64,000 nt of DNA from Candidatus Chloroploca mongolica (GTDB taxonomy: Bacteria > Chloroflexota > Chloroflexia > Chloroflexales > Chloroflexaceae), in the NCBI RefSeq assembly GCF_004762035.2, contig NZ_SIJK02000008.1, forward strand, positions 1 to 64,000, read 5' to 3'. Position numbers and translations under genes: made by a program. The notes under the pieces were generated by a model. That model saw only the letters and a program-made list of their open reading frames with translations, was not told the DNA's origin and did not search any database. The number at the start of each line of letters is the position of its first letter. The first letter of the stretch is position 1. This document shows, in pieces, positions 51,486 through 58,922 of the stretch.

Positions 51486-52532
51486 TTATACCGACGCGCA
51501 CGTACGCACCAACCATGCCTGGAGATCGTCCAGGCTCGTGAAATCGAGCAGGGTCTCGCTCAACTCCAAGAGGTGTGCGGGACTCAGGGCAAGGAGCTGA
51601 TGCTGCACCTGCTCGGATAGTGAGCCACACCGCCGAGCCAGTTGGCGCAGCACGACTTCTTGGAGCGTCTGGTGACGCCCTTGTTCGATGCCCTGTTCGA
51701 TGCCTTGCTCAAGCCCTTCGGCGAACGCAAGCTCTTCGATACTGGTGACAAAGGTGTCCATCTGGGTCTCCTCCTGTTCAATGAGGCGCATTGTAGCACG
51801 AACTGTCGCGTGCATGCTGGGGTCGAGGCGCAATAGTTGATCGAGGATGCGATAGAGTCGGCGCATATCGGCCGCCCCGTACCCGTAACGGAAGAACGAG
51901 CGAAAGCGGGCCAATTTGCGCCGCAGCCGCTCCTCGGGTTGCCCACGGGTTGCCTGCGCGTCGCGGTGGATCAAGATGACCATCGCGATGGGATTGCGGC
52001 TTGCTTCGAGCATTGCTAGGTCAAGCTCGAGCAGCTTGACCGTAGGGAAGTCGAGCCGCACCACGCACCCGGCCTCGGCGTAACCAAAGGAGCGCGGGTG
52101 ACAGCCCGGTTGGTCATCGCTCAAGACGGCGAGGCTAATGACCGGGTGGCGTTCGCGGACGAAGATCTGGGCGTGGTAACAGAACATCCGCTCGGCGAAG
52201 GTAGGATCACGCTGGGACTGGACTTCCAGGTGCATGAAGATCGTGCGCGGCGTGCCATCGAGGGCCTTCACCTGCACAAGCTTGTCAATGCGATGCTTGC
52301 CACGATTAACATCTGGGTCAAGCTGCTGTAGTTCGGTATCCCGGAAAATGACGGGTTGCCGCCAATCCACAGTGCGCCACACCTCTGGGAAGAGCAGTTC
52401 GAGCAACGGGGCAACATAGAGGATACAGACGCGAAGGGGGATTGACGCAAAGGCGCAAAGGCGCAAAGTAGGGGCACGGCTTGCCCGTGCCCCTCGCCCA
52501 TGGCCCGCCCGTTGCCCGAACGCCCCGGTCAT
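51486..52532 (-). CDS. Rpn-family nuclease (DUF4351 C-terminus), N-terminus damaged
   Basis: The conserved part spans about 310 residues: LLELLFPEVWRTVDW, IFRDTELQQLDP, DKLVQVKALDG, IFMHLEVQSQRD (PD-(D/E)xK-like core), then a helical region and a C-terminal DUF4351-type segment (LEQGIEQGIEQGRHQ, ELSETLLDF). This is the recombination-promoting nuclease/putative transposase family. The usual N-terminus (about 20-25 residues before LLELLFP) is missing. Immediately upstream of the conserved part lies a family C repeat (52444-52468), and no start codon with a ribosome site is seen near there. The frame stays open to 52649, so the start is a guess (ATG 52532). It is probably a 5'-truncated gene. 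Confidence 0.6.
   Translation of the reverse strand: MTGAFGQRAGHGRGARASRAPTLRLCAFASIPLRVCILYVAPLLELLFPEVWRTVDWRQPVIFRDTELQQLDPDVNRGKHRIDKLVQVKALDGTPRTIFMHLEVQSQRDPTFAERMFCYHAQIFVRERHPVISLAVLSDDQPGCHPRSFGYAEAGCVVRLDFPTVKLLELDLAMLEASRNPIAMVILIHRDAQATRGQPEERLRRKLARFRSFFRYGYGAADMRRLYRILDQLLRLDPSMHATVRATMRLIEQEETQMDTFVTSIEELAFAEGLEQGIEQGIEQGRHQTLQEVVLRQLARRCGSLSEQVQHQLLALSPAHLLELSETLLDFTSLDDLQAWLVRTCASV
52444..52468 (+). repeat. Family C repeat disrupting the Rpn gene 5' end
   Basis: Same 25-base GCAAAGGC-type unit as elsewhere, at the point where the Rpn-family sequence loses similarity. Confidence 0.85.
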
Positions 52533-52664
52533 CGCTGCTGCACCCACCGGTCTGAGAATCATCGCTGCGCCCACCGGCCTCGGTGACGCGGCCCGCACCC
52601 CGATGGCCCCTGCCCACCGATGTGTCCGCGGGGATGGGTGTACGGGCACGGCGGCGCCGTGCCC

Positions 52665-53681
52665 CTACGTTGTTGCTATCAATCGATCGATCTGCCGGGC
52701 GATCCGCAGGTCGCTGAGAGGCGAGGGGGCAGGGGTAATCCAGGTTGCAAGGTCATTGATGGAGGCTGTGCGGCGCGCCTGGATCGCCTGGCGTTGCTGG
52801 CGTAGCGCGGGTAGTTCGCGCAGGGCTTCCACGCGGCCTGCGATAATTGCGGGTTGGCGGCGTGCCAGGGCGTAGGCTGCTGCGAGCAGGTCGTAGCGTA
52901 GGATCGCTGGTAGACATTCGCGGAGCAGTGCTGTCGGGAGGCAGCGGATTAGTACGCGGATGCGGTTGCGTCCGAGCAAGCGTTGTTTGAATGGGCTGCC
53001 TTGCCCCGACGTGGCTGAGTAGACGTGGCGCGCCCGGGCGTGCGGGGCGAGTACGCATGTCCAGTTACGTAGTTGCGCCCGCCAGGCGAGATCGACATCC
53101 TCCAGGTAGTTGAAGAAACTGGCCTCGAATGGCCCGATGTCGTCGAGCATCGCCCGCCGTAGCAGCGCGAGACCACCACTGGCCCCAAAGATAGGCTGCG
53201 TATTGGTGGGCAGGGCGTTGATGGATATGCCCAGATCGCGGTCGGTGGCGACGCCGTCGCGCCGTACGGTGATCCCCGCTGATGCGATCCGTTCGGGGTG
53301 ACGGCTGAAGGTGAGGACACCGGCGGCGGCCCCCGCGTGCGGGTGTTCGCTGAGGGCGTGCCATAAGGCCGCAATGCAGCCTGGTTCGGCCAGGGCATCG
53401 TCGTTGATCAAGAGCAGCAGTTCGCCCCGCGCCACGGCGAGCCCGGCATTGGTTCCGCCGGCAAAGCCGAGGTTGGTGGGCAATTGCACCACCCGCACAT
53501 CGGGCGCATACCGTTCTGCCCAGGCCCCCGCATGATCGCGTGAACCATTGTCAACGAGAATGATTTCGTCGTCGGGTTCAAGCTGCGCACGCAAGGCACT
53601 GAGGCACGCGGGTAGATAGCGCAGACCTTGCCAGGTTGGAATTACTGCCGAAATGTGTGGACGCTGCTTTGTCATTGGCAT
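52665..53681 (-). CDS. Glycosyltransferase family 2
   Basis: A 338-residue GT-A fold enzyme using a nucleotide-sugar donor, cytoplasmic side. The N-terminus ISAVIPTWQGLRYLPACLSA, VDNGSRD, GFAGGTNAGL, the metal-binding LLLINDDALA and NYLEDVDLAWRAQL (catalytic Glu-Asp) give the family. The overall pattern is that of rhamnosyltransferase-like GT2 (WbbL/RfbF). The C-terminal 90 residues are basic and membrane-associating (LRECLPAILRYDLLAAAYA). ATG 53681 or 53675 are both possible. It stands alone on the minus strand with repeats on both sides. Sugar specificity unknown. Confidence 0.88.
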   Translation of the reverse strand: MPMTKQRPHISAVIPTWQGLRYLPACLSALRAQLEPDDEIILVDNGSRDHAGAWAERYAPDVRVVQLPTNLGFAGGTNAGLAVARGELLLLINDDALAEPGCIAALWHALSEHPHAGAAAGVLTFSRHPERIASAGITVRRDGVATDRDLGISINALPTNTQPIFGASGGLALLRRAMLDDIGPFEASFFNYLEDVDLAWRAQLRNWTCVLAPHARARHVYSATSGQGSPFKQRLLGRNRIRVLIRCLPTALLRECLPAILRYDLLAAAYALARRQPAIIAGRVEALRELPALRQQRQAIQARRTASINDLATWITPAPSPLSDLRIARQIDRLIATT

Positions 53682-53692
53682 ACTTTTTTGAA

Positions 53693-53780
53693 GGCCTGCG
53701 GCCCATCCTTAAAACCCGTTGCTTTGCGAGCAAAGCAGAGATTCTTGGGGCCTGCGGCCCCCAAACCCCCAACCGGAGGC
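53693..53780. repeat. Composite repeat with GGCCTGCGGCC modules
   Basis: GGCCTGCGGCCC (53693-53704), hairpin TGCTTTG-CGAG-CAAAGCA (53720-53736), then AGATTCTTGGGGCCTGCGGCCCCC. It has the modules that flank family A hairpins, with a short core hairpin. Confidence 0.65.
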
Positions 53781-53899
53781 GTAGCTTGATTGAAAGGCAT
53801 TGGCTCTCGTGCTGAGCCACGCTATGCTAAACAGGTATAATACTATAAACAAAGTAGCGATAGGGCATTGTGCGAGAAGATGATACGGAAAGGGCGTGC

Positions 53900-55159
53900 A
53901 TGATGCAACTTGTGATTATCGGGGGAGGCCCCGCAGGGATAGAGGCAGCGCGTACTGCTGCGCCTCATGCAACGGTGAAGGTAGTGACAGCCGGGGCGGT
54001 GGGCGAGTGGCGCCCGATGACGATGCGCGTCTGGCTGGCGGCGGCAGCGGCTGGCGAGCGCGATGTGGCGAAGATTGTTGCCCGTGCGAATCAAGTCGCT
54101 ACCGAGTGGCAGACCCGATGCGCTGATGAACTGGCGACCCTTGAAGTCGAGATAATCGCCGGGCGTGGTCGCCTCGGCAAGCCCGGTGAGGTGCTGGTTG
54201 AGCCGTTGGATGGTGGCCCCACGCAGAGTCTCAATGCCGATGCGATCATTCTGGCGGCTGGGGCCCAGGTTGCTTTTCCTGAAGCGGTTGCGCCCGACGG
54301 CGAGCGTATGTTGACGAGTGGCGATCTTGGGGTGTTGCAGACGTGTCCTGAACGGGTGATGGTGCTTGGTGATGGGCGCGCCGGGTTTGAACTGTGCCAC
54401 CTCTTTAGCCTGCTTGGCGCTGAGGTCTCCTGGCTCATTCCCGAGGCGTCGCCCCGCACGCATGTCGCACCTGAGGTTGACGGCTATCTGACGCGGATGC
54501 TCGAGCGGCAAGGGGTGCGTGTGGTGCCGCATACAACCGTGCAACGCCTTGCGCACAAGGGCGACGATGTGACGGCTACCCTTGCTGATGGTACCCGCTA
54601 TGGCGGCGCGATCGCCCTCCTCGCTTTCGAGCGTCGGCCTGATCCAACGGCTGTTGGGCTCTCGCTCGATCTGCTTGACACCGATATCTATGGGCAGACC
54701 AAGCTGCGCGGGGTCTATCTGGTCGGCGATATCCTGACACCCCAGGCGGCGAGCATTGCGATGGCGCAGGGGCGAGCTGCCGCGTTGCATGCCGTGCGCC
54801 GGTCGAGTGCGCCTGCTGATATTCGCGACATTGTGCTCACCTTTATGTATCAGCCTCAGGTGGCAAAGGTTGGGCGGCTCACGACCGAAGGTGCGCACGG
54901 GAGTGTGACGATTGCGCTTAACGAGAGCATGGCCGCCCATGCCGATGGCGCAACCGAGGGCTTTTTGACCCTGGCCTGGGATCATGGGGGCTATGTTGCC
55001 GGTGCGCTGGCGGTGGCGCCTGCCGCCGCCGAAATCCTTGCGCCAGTCGCGATGGCGATGCGTGCCGGGATGCAACTCCGCGATCTGGCGGCGATCTACG
55101 GTCCCCATCCGTCGGTCAGCGAGCTTGCGGCGATGGCAGCCCGGCGGGTTGAATTGTAG
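53900..55159 (+). CDS. Pyridine-nucleotide oxidoreductase-like flavoprotein without redox cysteines
   Basis: 419 residues from ATG 53900 (AAAGGG upstream). The FAD motif LVIIGGGPAGIEAA opens the protein, and the NAD(P) motif VMVLGDGRAGFELCHLFSLLG and the FAD-closing GVYLVGDILTPQAASIAMAQ follow, then a C-terminal dimerisation domain. This is the dihydrolipoamide dehydrogenase/mercuric reductase fold. The active-site disulfide motif (CxxxxC after the first Gly-rich loop) is replaced by GEWRPMTMRVWLAAAAAG, with no cysteine. The chemistry must therefore differ from Lpd. It heads the menaquinone operon, 180 bases before menH, suggesting a role with quinones, but this is inference. Confidence 0.8.
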   Translation: MMQLVIIGGGPAGIEAARTAAPHATVKVVTAGAVGEWRPMTMRVWLAAAAAGERDVAKIVARANQVATEWQTRCADELATLEVEIIAGRGRLGKPGEVLVEPLDGGPTQSLNADAIILAAGAQVAFPEAVAPDGERMLTSGDLGVLQTCPERVMVLGDGRAGFELCHLFSLLGAEVSWLIPEASPRTHVAPEVDGYLTRMLERQGVRVVPHTTVQRLAHKGDDVTATLADGTRYGGAIALLAFERRPDPTAVGLSLDLLDTDIYGQTKLRGVYLVGDILTPQAASIAMAQGRAAALHAVRRSSAPADIRDIVLTFMYQPQVAKVGRLTTEGAHGSVTIALNESMAAHADGATEGFLTLAWDHGGYVAGALAVAPAAAEILAPVAMAMRAGMQLRDLAAIYGPHPSVSELAAMAARRVEL

Positions 55160-55198
55160 ATTTTGAGACCCTTGACCAAGCAAGGTGAAACCTTTTGA

Positions 55199-55328
55199 AG
55201 GTGAGGCGTGCTGGCGCGGTAGCAACAATGGCTGAGCGATGGCGGCCCGGCACGTTGAATTGGAAGTGGGACGTGCTGGCGCGGCAGCAACAATGGCTCG
55301 GCGATGCAGGGCTGGCGGCTTGCATTGG
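55199..55328 (+). repeat. 65-bp tandem repeat, two copies plus a partial third
   Basis: The units at 55199-55263 and 55264-55328 share CGTGCTGGCGCGG-AGCAACAATGGCT and later parts. A further partial copy, GCGATGGCAGCCCGG...GTTGAATTG, is the 3' end of the flavoprotein gene (55129-55156). It fills the gap before menH. Confidence 0.75.
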
Positions 55329-55338
55329 AGGTGGGGTG

Positions 55339-56193
55339 ATGTCGTTTGGTGATAATCGTGGGGAAGCACATGCCGCCCCCCGCTATCTTCATGAGCTCTA
55401 TGTTGAACAGGTGGGCCACGGCCCGCCCTTGCTGATTTTGCACGGTTTCACGGGAAGCACCGCCGAATGGGATGAGGTGGCACCTCTGCTGATGCCCCAC
55501 GCGACGCTGCTCAAGGTTGATCTGCTTGGTCATGGTCGCTCTCCAGCCCCCGTTGAGCTTGACGCATACCGGATGGAGCAGGCCGTAACTGATCTGCTTG
55601 CGCTTCTTGACCGCAACCGGCTTGAGCAGGTTGCGCTGCTTGGCTATTCGATGGGTGGACGTGTCGCGTTGCACCTGGCGGCGGCGGCCCCCGAGCGTGT
55701 CACCGCACTGATCCTTGCAAGTGCCTCGCCGGGCCTCGCTGAAGCCCAGGAACGCGCTGCCCGCCGTGCCAACGACGAGGCGCTCGCTGATCGCATTGAG
55801 CAGCAAGGCCTGGCCTGGTTTGTCGATTACTGGGCAAGCATTCAACTCTTTGCGAGCCAGGCCCAGTTGCCGTCTGCCACCAGGGCGGCGTTGCGAGCGC
55901 GCCGCTTGCGCGGCACCGCCCATGGCTACGCCCAGAGTCTGCGTGGCATGGGCACGGGGCATCAGCGCAGCCTCTGGCAAGAATTGCCCCGCCTGACGAT
56001 GCCCACATTGCTGATCACGGGTATGCTCGACCAGAAATTTGTTGCGATCAACGAGCAGATGGCCGAGGCCTTGCCCAATGTTGAGCATGTGCGTATCGCT
56101 GAGGCTGGTCATACGGTACATCTTGAGCAGCCGCAAGCCTTTTGCGAAGTTGTGGTACGATTCTTACACCAAGGACGCAACAAGAACCATTGA
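55339..56193 (+). CDS. menH: 2-succinyl-6-hydroxy-2,4-cyclohexadiene-1-carboxylate synthase (MenH-like alpha/beta hydrolase)
   Basis: 284 residues from ATG 55339, which follows GGAGGTGGGG. Alpha/beta-hydrolase features: LLILHGFTGSTAEWD, DLLGHGRS, nucleophile elbow GYSMGG (Ser), acid in LITGMLDQKF, and the catalytic His in AEAGHTVHLEQP. GYSMGGRVALHLA with the HGFTGS loop is the MenH pattern; the operon (menB, menA, menE) supports it. It would remove pyruvate from SEPHCHC in menaquinone biosynthesis. The frame is open upstream to 55195 through tandem repeats, which is rejected as coding. Confidence 0.88.
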   Translation: MSFGDNRGEAHAAPRYLHELYVEQVGHGPPLLILHGFTGSTAEWDEVAPLLMPHATLLKVDLLGHGRSPAPVELDAYRMEQAVTDLLALLDRNRLEQVALLGYSMGGRVALHLAAAAPERVTALILASASPGLAEAQERAARRANDEALADRIEQQGLAWFVDYWASIQLFASQAQLPSATRAALRARRLRGTAHGYAQSLRGMGTGHQRSLWQELPRLTMPTLLITGMLDQKFVAINEQMAEALPNVEHVRIAEAGHTVHLEQPQAFCEVVVRFLHQGRNKNH

Positions 56194-56224
56194 GGTGCTT
56201 GAGTTTGTTGAATAAGGAGGAGCT

Positions 56225-57052
56225 ATGCCCATTGAATGGGTGCGGGTTGCCGAGTATACCGATATTATCTACGAGCACGATGCCGCCGGCGAAGGCATTG
56301 CCAAGATTACCATTAACCGTCCCGAAAAGCGCAATGCCTTTCGCCCCGAGACGGTTCAAGAGTTGCTTGACGCTTTTAGCCGGGCGCGCGATGACGAACG
56401 GGTTGGCGTCATTCTCTTTACTGGGGCAGGCGAGATGGCCTTTTGCTCGGGCGGTGATCAGGCGGTGCGCGGCGATGGTGGCTATGTTGGCAAAGACACG
56501 GTGCCGCGCCTCAACGTGCTCGATCTGCAACGGCTGATCCGCATCATTCCCAAGCCCGTGGTCGCCATGGTCGCAGGGTACGCGATTGGTGGCGGACATG
56601 TGCTGCACATTGTGTGTGACCTGACGATTGCTGCCGAGAATGCCATCTTTGGGCAGACGGGGCCGCGGGTCGGTAGTTTTGATGGTGGCTATGGCTCAAA
56701 TCTGCTTGCCCGCATGGTAGGCGACAAAAAAGCCCGCGAAATCTGGTACCTCTGCCGCCAGTACAATGCGCAGCAGGCGCTCGAGATGGGCTTGGTCAAC
56801 ACCGTCGTTCCCCTTGAGCGCCTGGAAGATGAGGCGGTGCAATGGGCGCGTGAGATGCTCGAAAAGAGCCCCATGGCGCTCCGTTTTCTCAAGGCGGCGA
56901 TCAATGCGGCCGCCGACGGCCATGCTGGGCTGCAACAGCTTGCCGGTGATGCAACGCTGCTCTACTACCTGAGTGAAGAGGCGAAAGAGGGCAAGCAGGC
57001 CTATCTTGAGAAGCGCCGCCCCAACTTCCGACGCTTCCGGCGCTTCCCGTAA
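56225..57052 (+). CDS. menB: 1,4-dihydroxy-2-naphthoyl-CoA synthase
   Basis: A 275-residue crotonase-fold enzyme that closes the naphthoquinone ring. It has [54 protein letters not shown] (in part) and [25 protein letters not shown], all close to the MenB consensus; the C-terminus [14 protein letters not shown] is also typical. ATG 56225 follows AAGGAGGAG. It lies 31 bases after menH. The next original operon member is menA, with an unrelated Uma2-family gene and a repeat in between. Confidence 0.97.
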   Translation: MPIEWVRVAEYTDIIYEHDAAGEGIAKITINRPEKRNAFRPETVQELLDAFSRARDDERVGVILFTGAGEMAFCSGGDQAVRGDGGYVGKDTVPRLNVLDLQRLIRIIPKPVVAMVAGYAIGGGHVLHIVCDLTIAAENAIFGQTGPRVGSFDGGYGSNLLARMVGDKKAREIWYLCRQYNAQQALEMGLVNTVVPLERLEDEAVQWAREMLEKSPMALRFLKAAINAAADGHAGLQQLAGDATLLYYLSEEAKEGKQAYLEKRRPNFRRFRRFP

Positions 57053-57067
57053 GAGGCTGGTTGTTTT

Positions 57068-57092
57068 GACGCAAAGGCGCAAAGGCGCAAAG
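57068..57092 (+). repeat. Family C repeat
   Basis: 25-base GCAAAGGC-type unit, 16 bases past the menB stop, inside the men operon. Confidence 0.9.
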
Positions 57093-57196
57093 GTTGCTCT
57101 GGCGAACGAGGGCGGCAACGTTGGTCTCGTTCGCCAGCAGAACCCTGGCGCAGACCAGGTGACAGGTGACCGAAAGTGAGCGCTGAGGAGGTACCG

Positions 57197-57997
57197 ATGG
57201 CAGAGGTGAAGGCCGATGTGGTCTACACGGATGCGCCGCTCGATGATCCCGACGAGGCGTCGTTGCATTACTATGACCACCACCCGACACGGGAGGATCT
57301 GATGGGTGAGAGTGTGGCCCATTCGTGGTTGATTGCTTATGTGCAGCAGGTGCTCGAGTGGTTGTATGGGGCCGAGCGCTGGTTTGTGGTGAATGATCTG
57401 AATATTTATCGCACCCGCTCGCGGTATGAGTATCCGGTCGCCCCTGATGTGGCGGTCTTTAAGGGCGTGGTGCTTGAGGGGCATAACCGGCACCGCTTCC
57501 GAAGTTGGCGGCTTTATCTCCCAGAGCGGCCACCGCCTCAGGTGGTCTTTGAGTTCTGTTCAGAGTCGACCTGGCGCGATGATCTGCAGCAGAAACCGCG
57601 TCAGTATGCGGCGCTGGGGGTGCGCGAGTACTTTGTCTATGACCCGAATGACCCGCCATATACGCGCCGCCTGGGGGGCCGCCTGTATGGGTGGCGGATC
57701 GAGCATGGCAAGGCGGTGCCGCTAGCGCCTGATGCGACAGGACGGATCTGGAGTGCCGAGTTAGCGAGTTATCTCGTCGCTGATGGGGCGTGGCTGCGCT
57801 TCTATGACCGTGACGGGATGCGGCGGCTCACCCAGGCTGAGGCGGAACGGGCGGCAAAAGAGGCGGAACGGGCGGCGAAAGAGGCGGAACGGGCGGCGAA
57901 AGAGGCGGAACGGGCGGCGAAAGAGGCGGAACGGGCGGCAAAAGAGGCAGCCTGGGCGAAACTGCGTGAACTGGGCATTGACCCTTCCGAGTTATAA
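57197..57997 (+). CDS. Uma2-family endonuclease-fold protein with heptad-repeat tail
   Basis: 266 residues from ATG 57197 (GAGGAGGT upstream). The Uma2 core (PD-(D/E)xK fold) is recognised by YPVAPDVAVF (acidic residue), PQVVFEFCSEST (Glu/Cys in place of the usual ExK arrangement) and RQYAALGVREYFVYDP. The C-terminal tail is five copies of AERAAKE (about residues 215-250), a predicted coiled coil or single alpha-helix, encoded by a 21-base tandem repeat. Uma2 proteins are expanded in cyanobacteria and Chloroflexota with unknown role. Its place between menB and menA suggests a recent insertion; it is not expected to act in menaquinone synthesis. Confidence 0.85.
   Translation: MAEVKADVVYTDAPLDDPDEASLHYYDHHPTREDLMGESVAHSWLIAYVQQVLEWLYGAERWFVVNDLNIYRTRSRYEYPVAPDVAVFKGVVLEGHNRHRFRSWRLYLPERPPPQVVFEFCSESTWRDDLQQKPRQYAALGVREYFVYDPNDPPYTRRLGGRLYGWRIEHGKAVPLAPDATGRIWSAELASYLVADGAWLRFYDRDGMRRLTQAEAERAAKEAERAAKEAERAAKEAERAAKEAERAAKEAAWAKLRELGIDPSEL
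57839..57943 (+). repeat. 21-bp coding minisatellite, five units
   Basis: Five units of 21 bases (GAGGCGGAACGGGCGGCRAAA), differing only at one position, followed by a degenerate sixth. It encodes the AERAAKE heptads. Length change by slippage would stay in frame. Confidence 0.95.
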
Positions 57998-58008
57998 AAG
58001 AAGATGGT

Positions 58009-58911
58009 ATGACGACTGATCTCTCATCGGCTCCTCCGGGGCCGCTTAAAGTCTGGTTGATGGCGATCAGGGTGCCGACCCTGCCGGCGGCGGTGGTACC
58101 TGTGCTGGTTGGTTCGGCGACCGCGTTTGCGAGTGGTCTTTTTCAACCGCTGGTCTTTCTTGCGGCGCTGCTGGCGTCGTTGTTGATCCAGATTGGCACC
58201 AATCTTGCGAATGATTATTTTGATTACAAGAAGGGGGCCGATACCGCCGAGCGGCTCGGGCCAACACGGGTGACGCAGAGTGGCCTGGTGCCTGCGGCAA
58301 CTGTGCGCACGGCGATGCTGGTCTGTTTTGGGTTGGCTGCGCTCTGTGGGGCCTATTTGATACTGGTAGGCGGTTGGCCGATCCTGTTGATTGGCGTGCT
58401 CTCGATTGCCTCGGGCATCCTCTATACGGGGGGGCCGTTTCCGCTTGGCTACAATGGCCTGGGTGACCTCTTTACCTTTGTCTTCTTTGGCCTGGTCGCG
58501 GTAATGGGCACCGATTATGTGCATACCGGAACCTGGGGTGCGCTGGCTTTGCTGGCGAGTCTGCCCGTGGCGATGCTGGTGACGGCGATCATTGTGGTCA
58601 ATAATCTGCGCGATGCACCAACTGATCGCAAAGCAGGCAAACGAACGCTGGCGGTCATCTTTGGTGAGCGGTTTGCGCGGATTGAGTATGCGCTTCTGGT
58701 GATCGGGGCCTATCTGCTGGTGCCCTTGTTGTGGGTCGTTGGTGGGGCCTCGCCTTTTGTGCTGATCACCTGGTTGAGTCTGCCGCTTGCCGTGCCAATG
58801 CTGCGCCTGATGAGCCGTGGTCACGGGCGTGAGTTGAACCTCGCCCTGCGTGGTACCGGTCGTTTGCATATGGTTTTTGGTCTTTTGCTTGCAGTAGGAT
58901 TATTGTTGTAG
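58009..58911 (+). CDS. menA: 1,4-dihydroxy-2-naphthoate polyprenyltransferase
   Basis: A 300-residue membrane protein with about eight segments. Both Asp-rich prenyl-diphosphate/Mg motifs are present: NLANDYFDYKKGAD (about 66-79) and NNLRDAPTDRKAGKRTLA. It attaches the polyprenyl chain to dihydroxynaphthoate. The stop of the Uma2-family gene is 11 bases upstream and menE starts 11 bases after its stop. This is a complete UbiA-family protein, in contrast to the short one at 49113. Confidence 0.95.
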   Translation: MTTDLSSAPPGPLKVWLMAIRVPTLPAAVVPVLVGSATAFASGLFQPLVFLAALLASLLIQIGTNLANDYFDYKKGADTAERLGPTRVTQSGLVPAATVRTAMLVCFGLAALCGAYLILVGGWPILLIGVLSIASGILYTGGPFPLGYNGLGDLFTFVFFGLVAVMGTDYVHTGTWGALALLASLPVAMLVTAIIVVNNLRDAPTDRKAGKRTLAVIFGERFARIEYALLVIGAYLLVPLLWVVGGASPFVLITWLSLPLAVPMLRLMSRGHGRELNLALRGTGRLHMVFGLLLAVGLLL

Positions 58912-58922
58912 CCTCAAAGAAT

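Noticed and set aside
51486-52649. Insertion sequence, because the family is sometimes called putative transposase
   Set aside because: No terminal inverted repeats or target duplication; Rpn proteins are nucleases that are not carried on ordinary IS elements.
55195-55338. Extended N-terminus for MenH
   Set aside because: It would translate the tandem repeats; the family N-terminus and the GGAGG site both indicate ATG 55339.
43938-57092. CRISPR-like array from the GCAAAGGC repeats
   Set aside because: Copies are kilobases apart, have no spacers of regular length and no cas genes.
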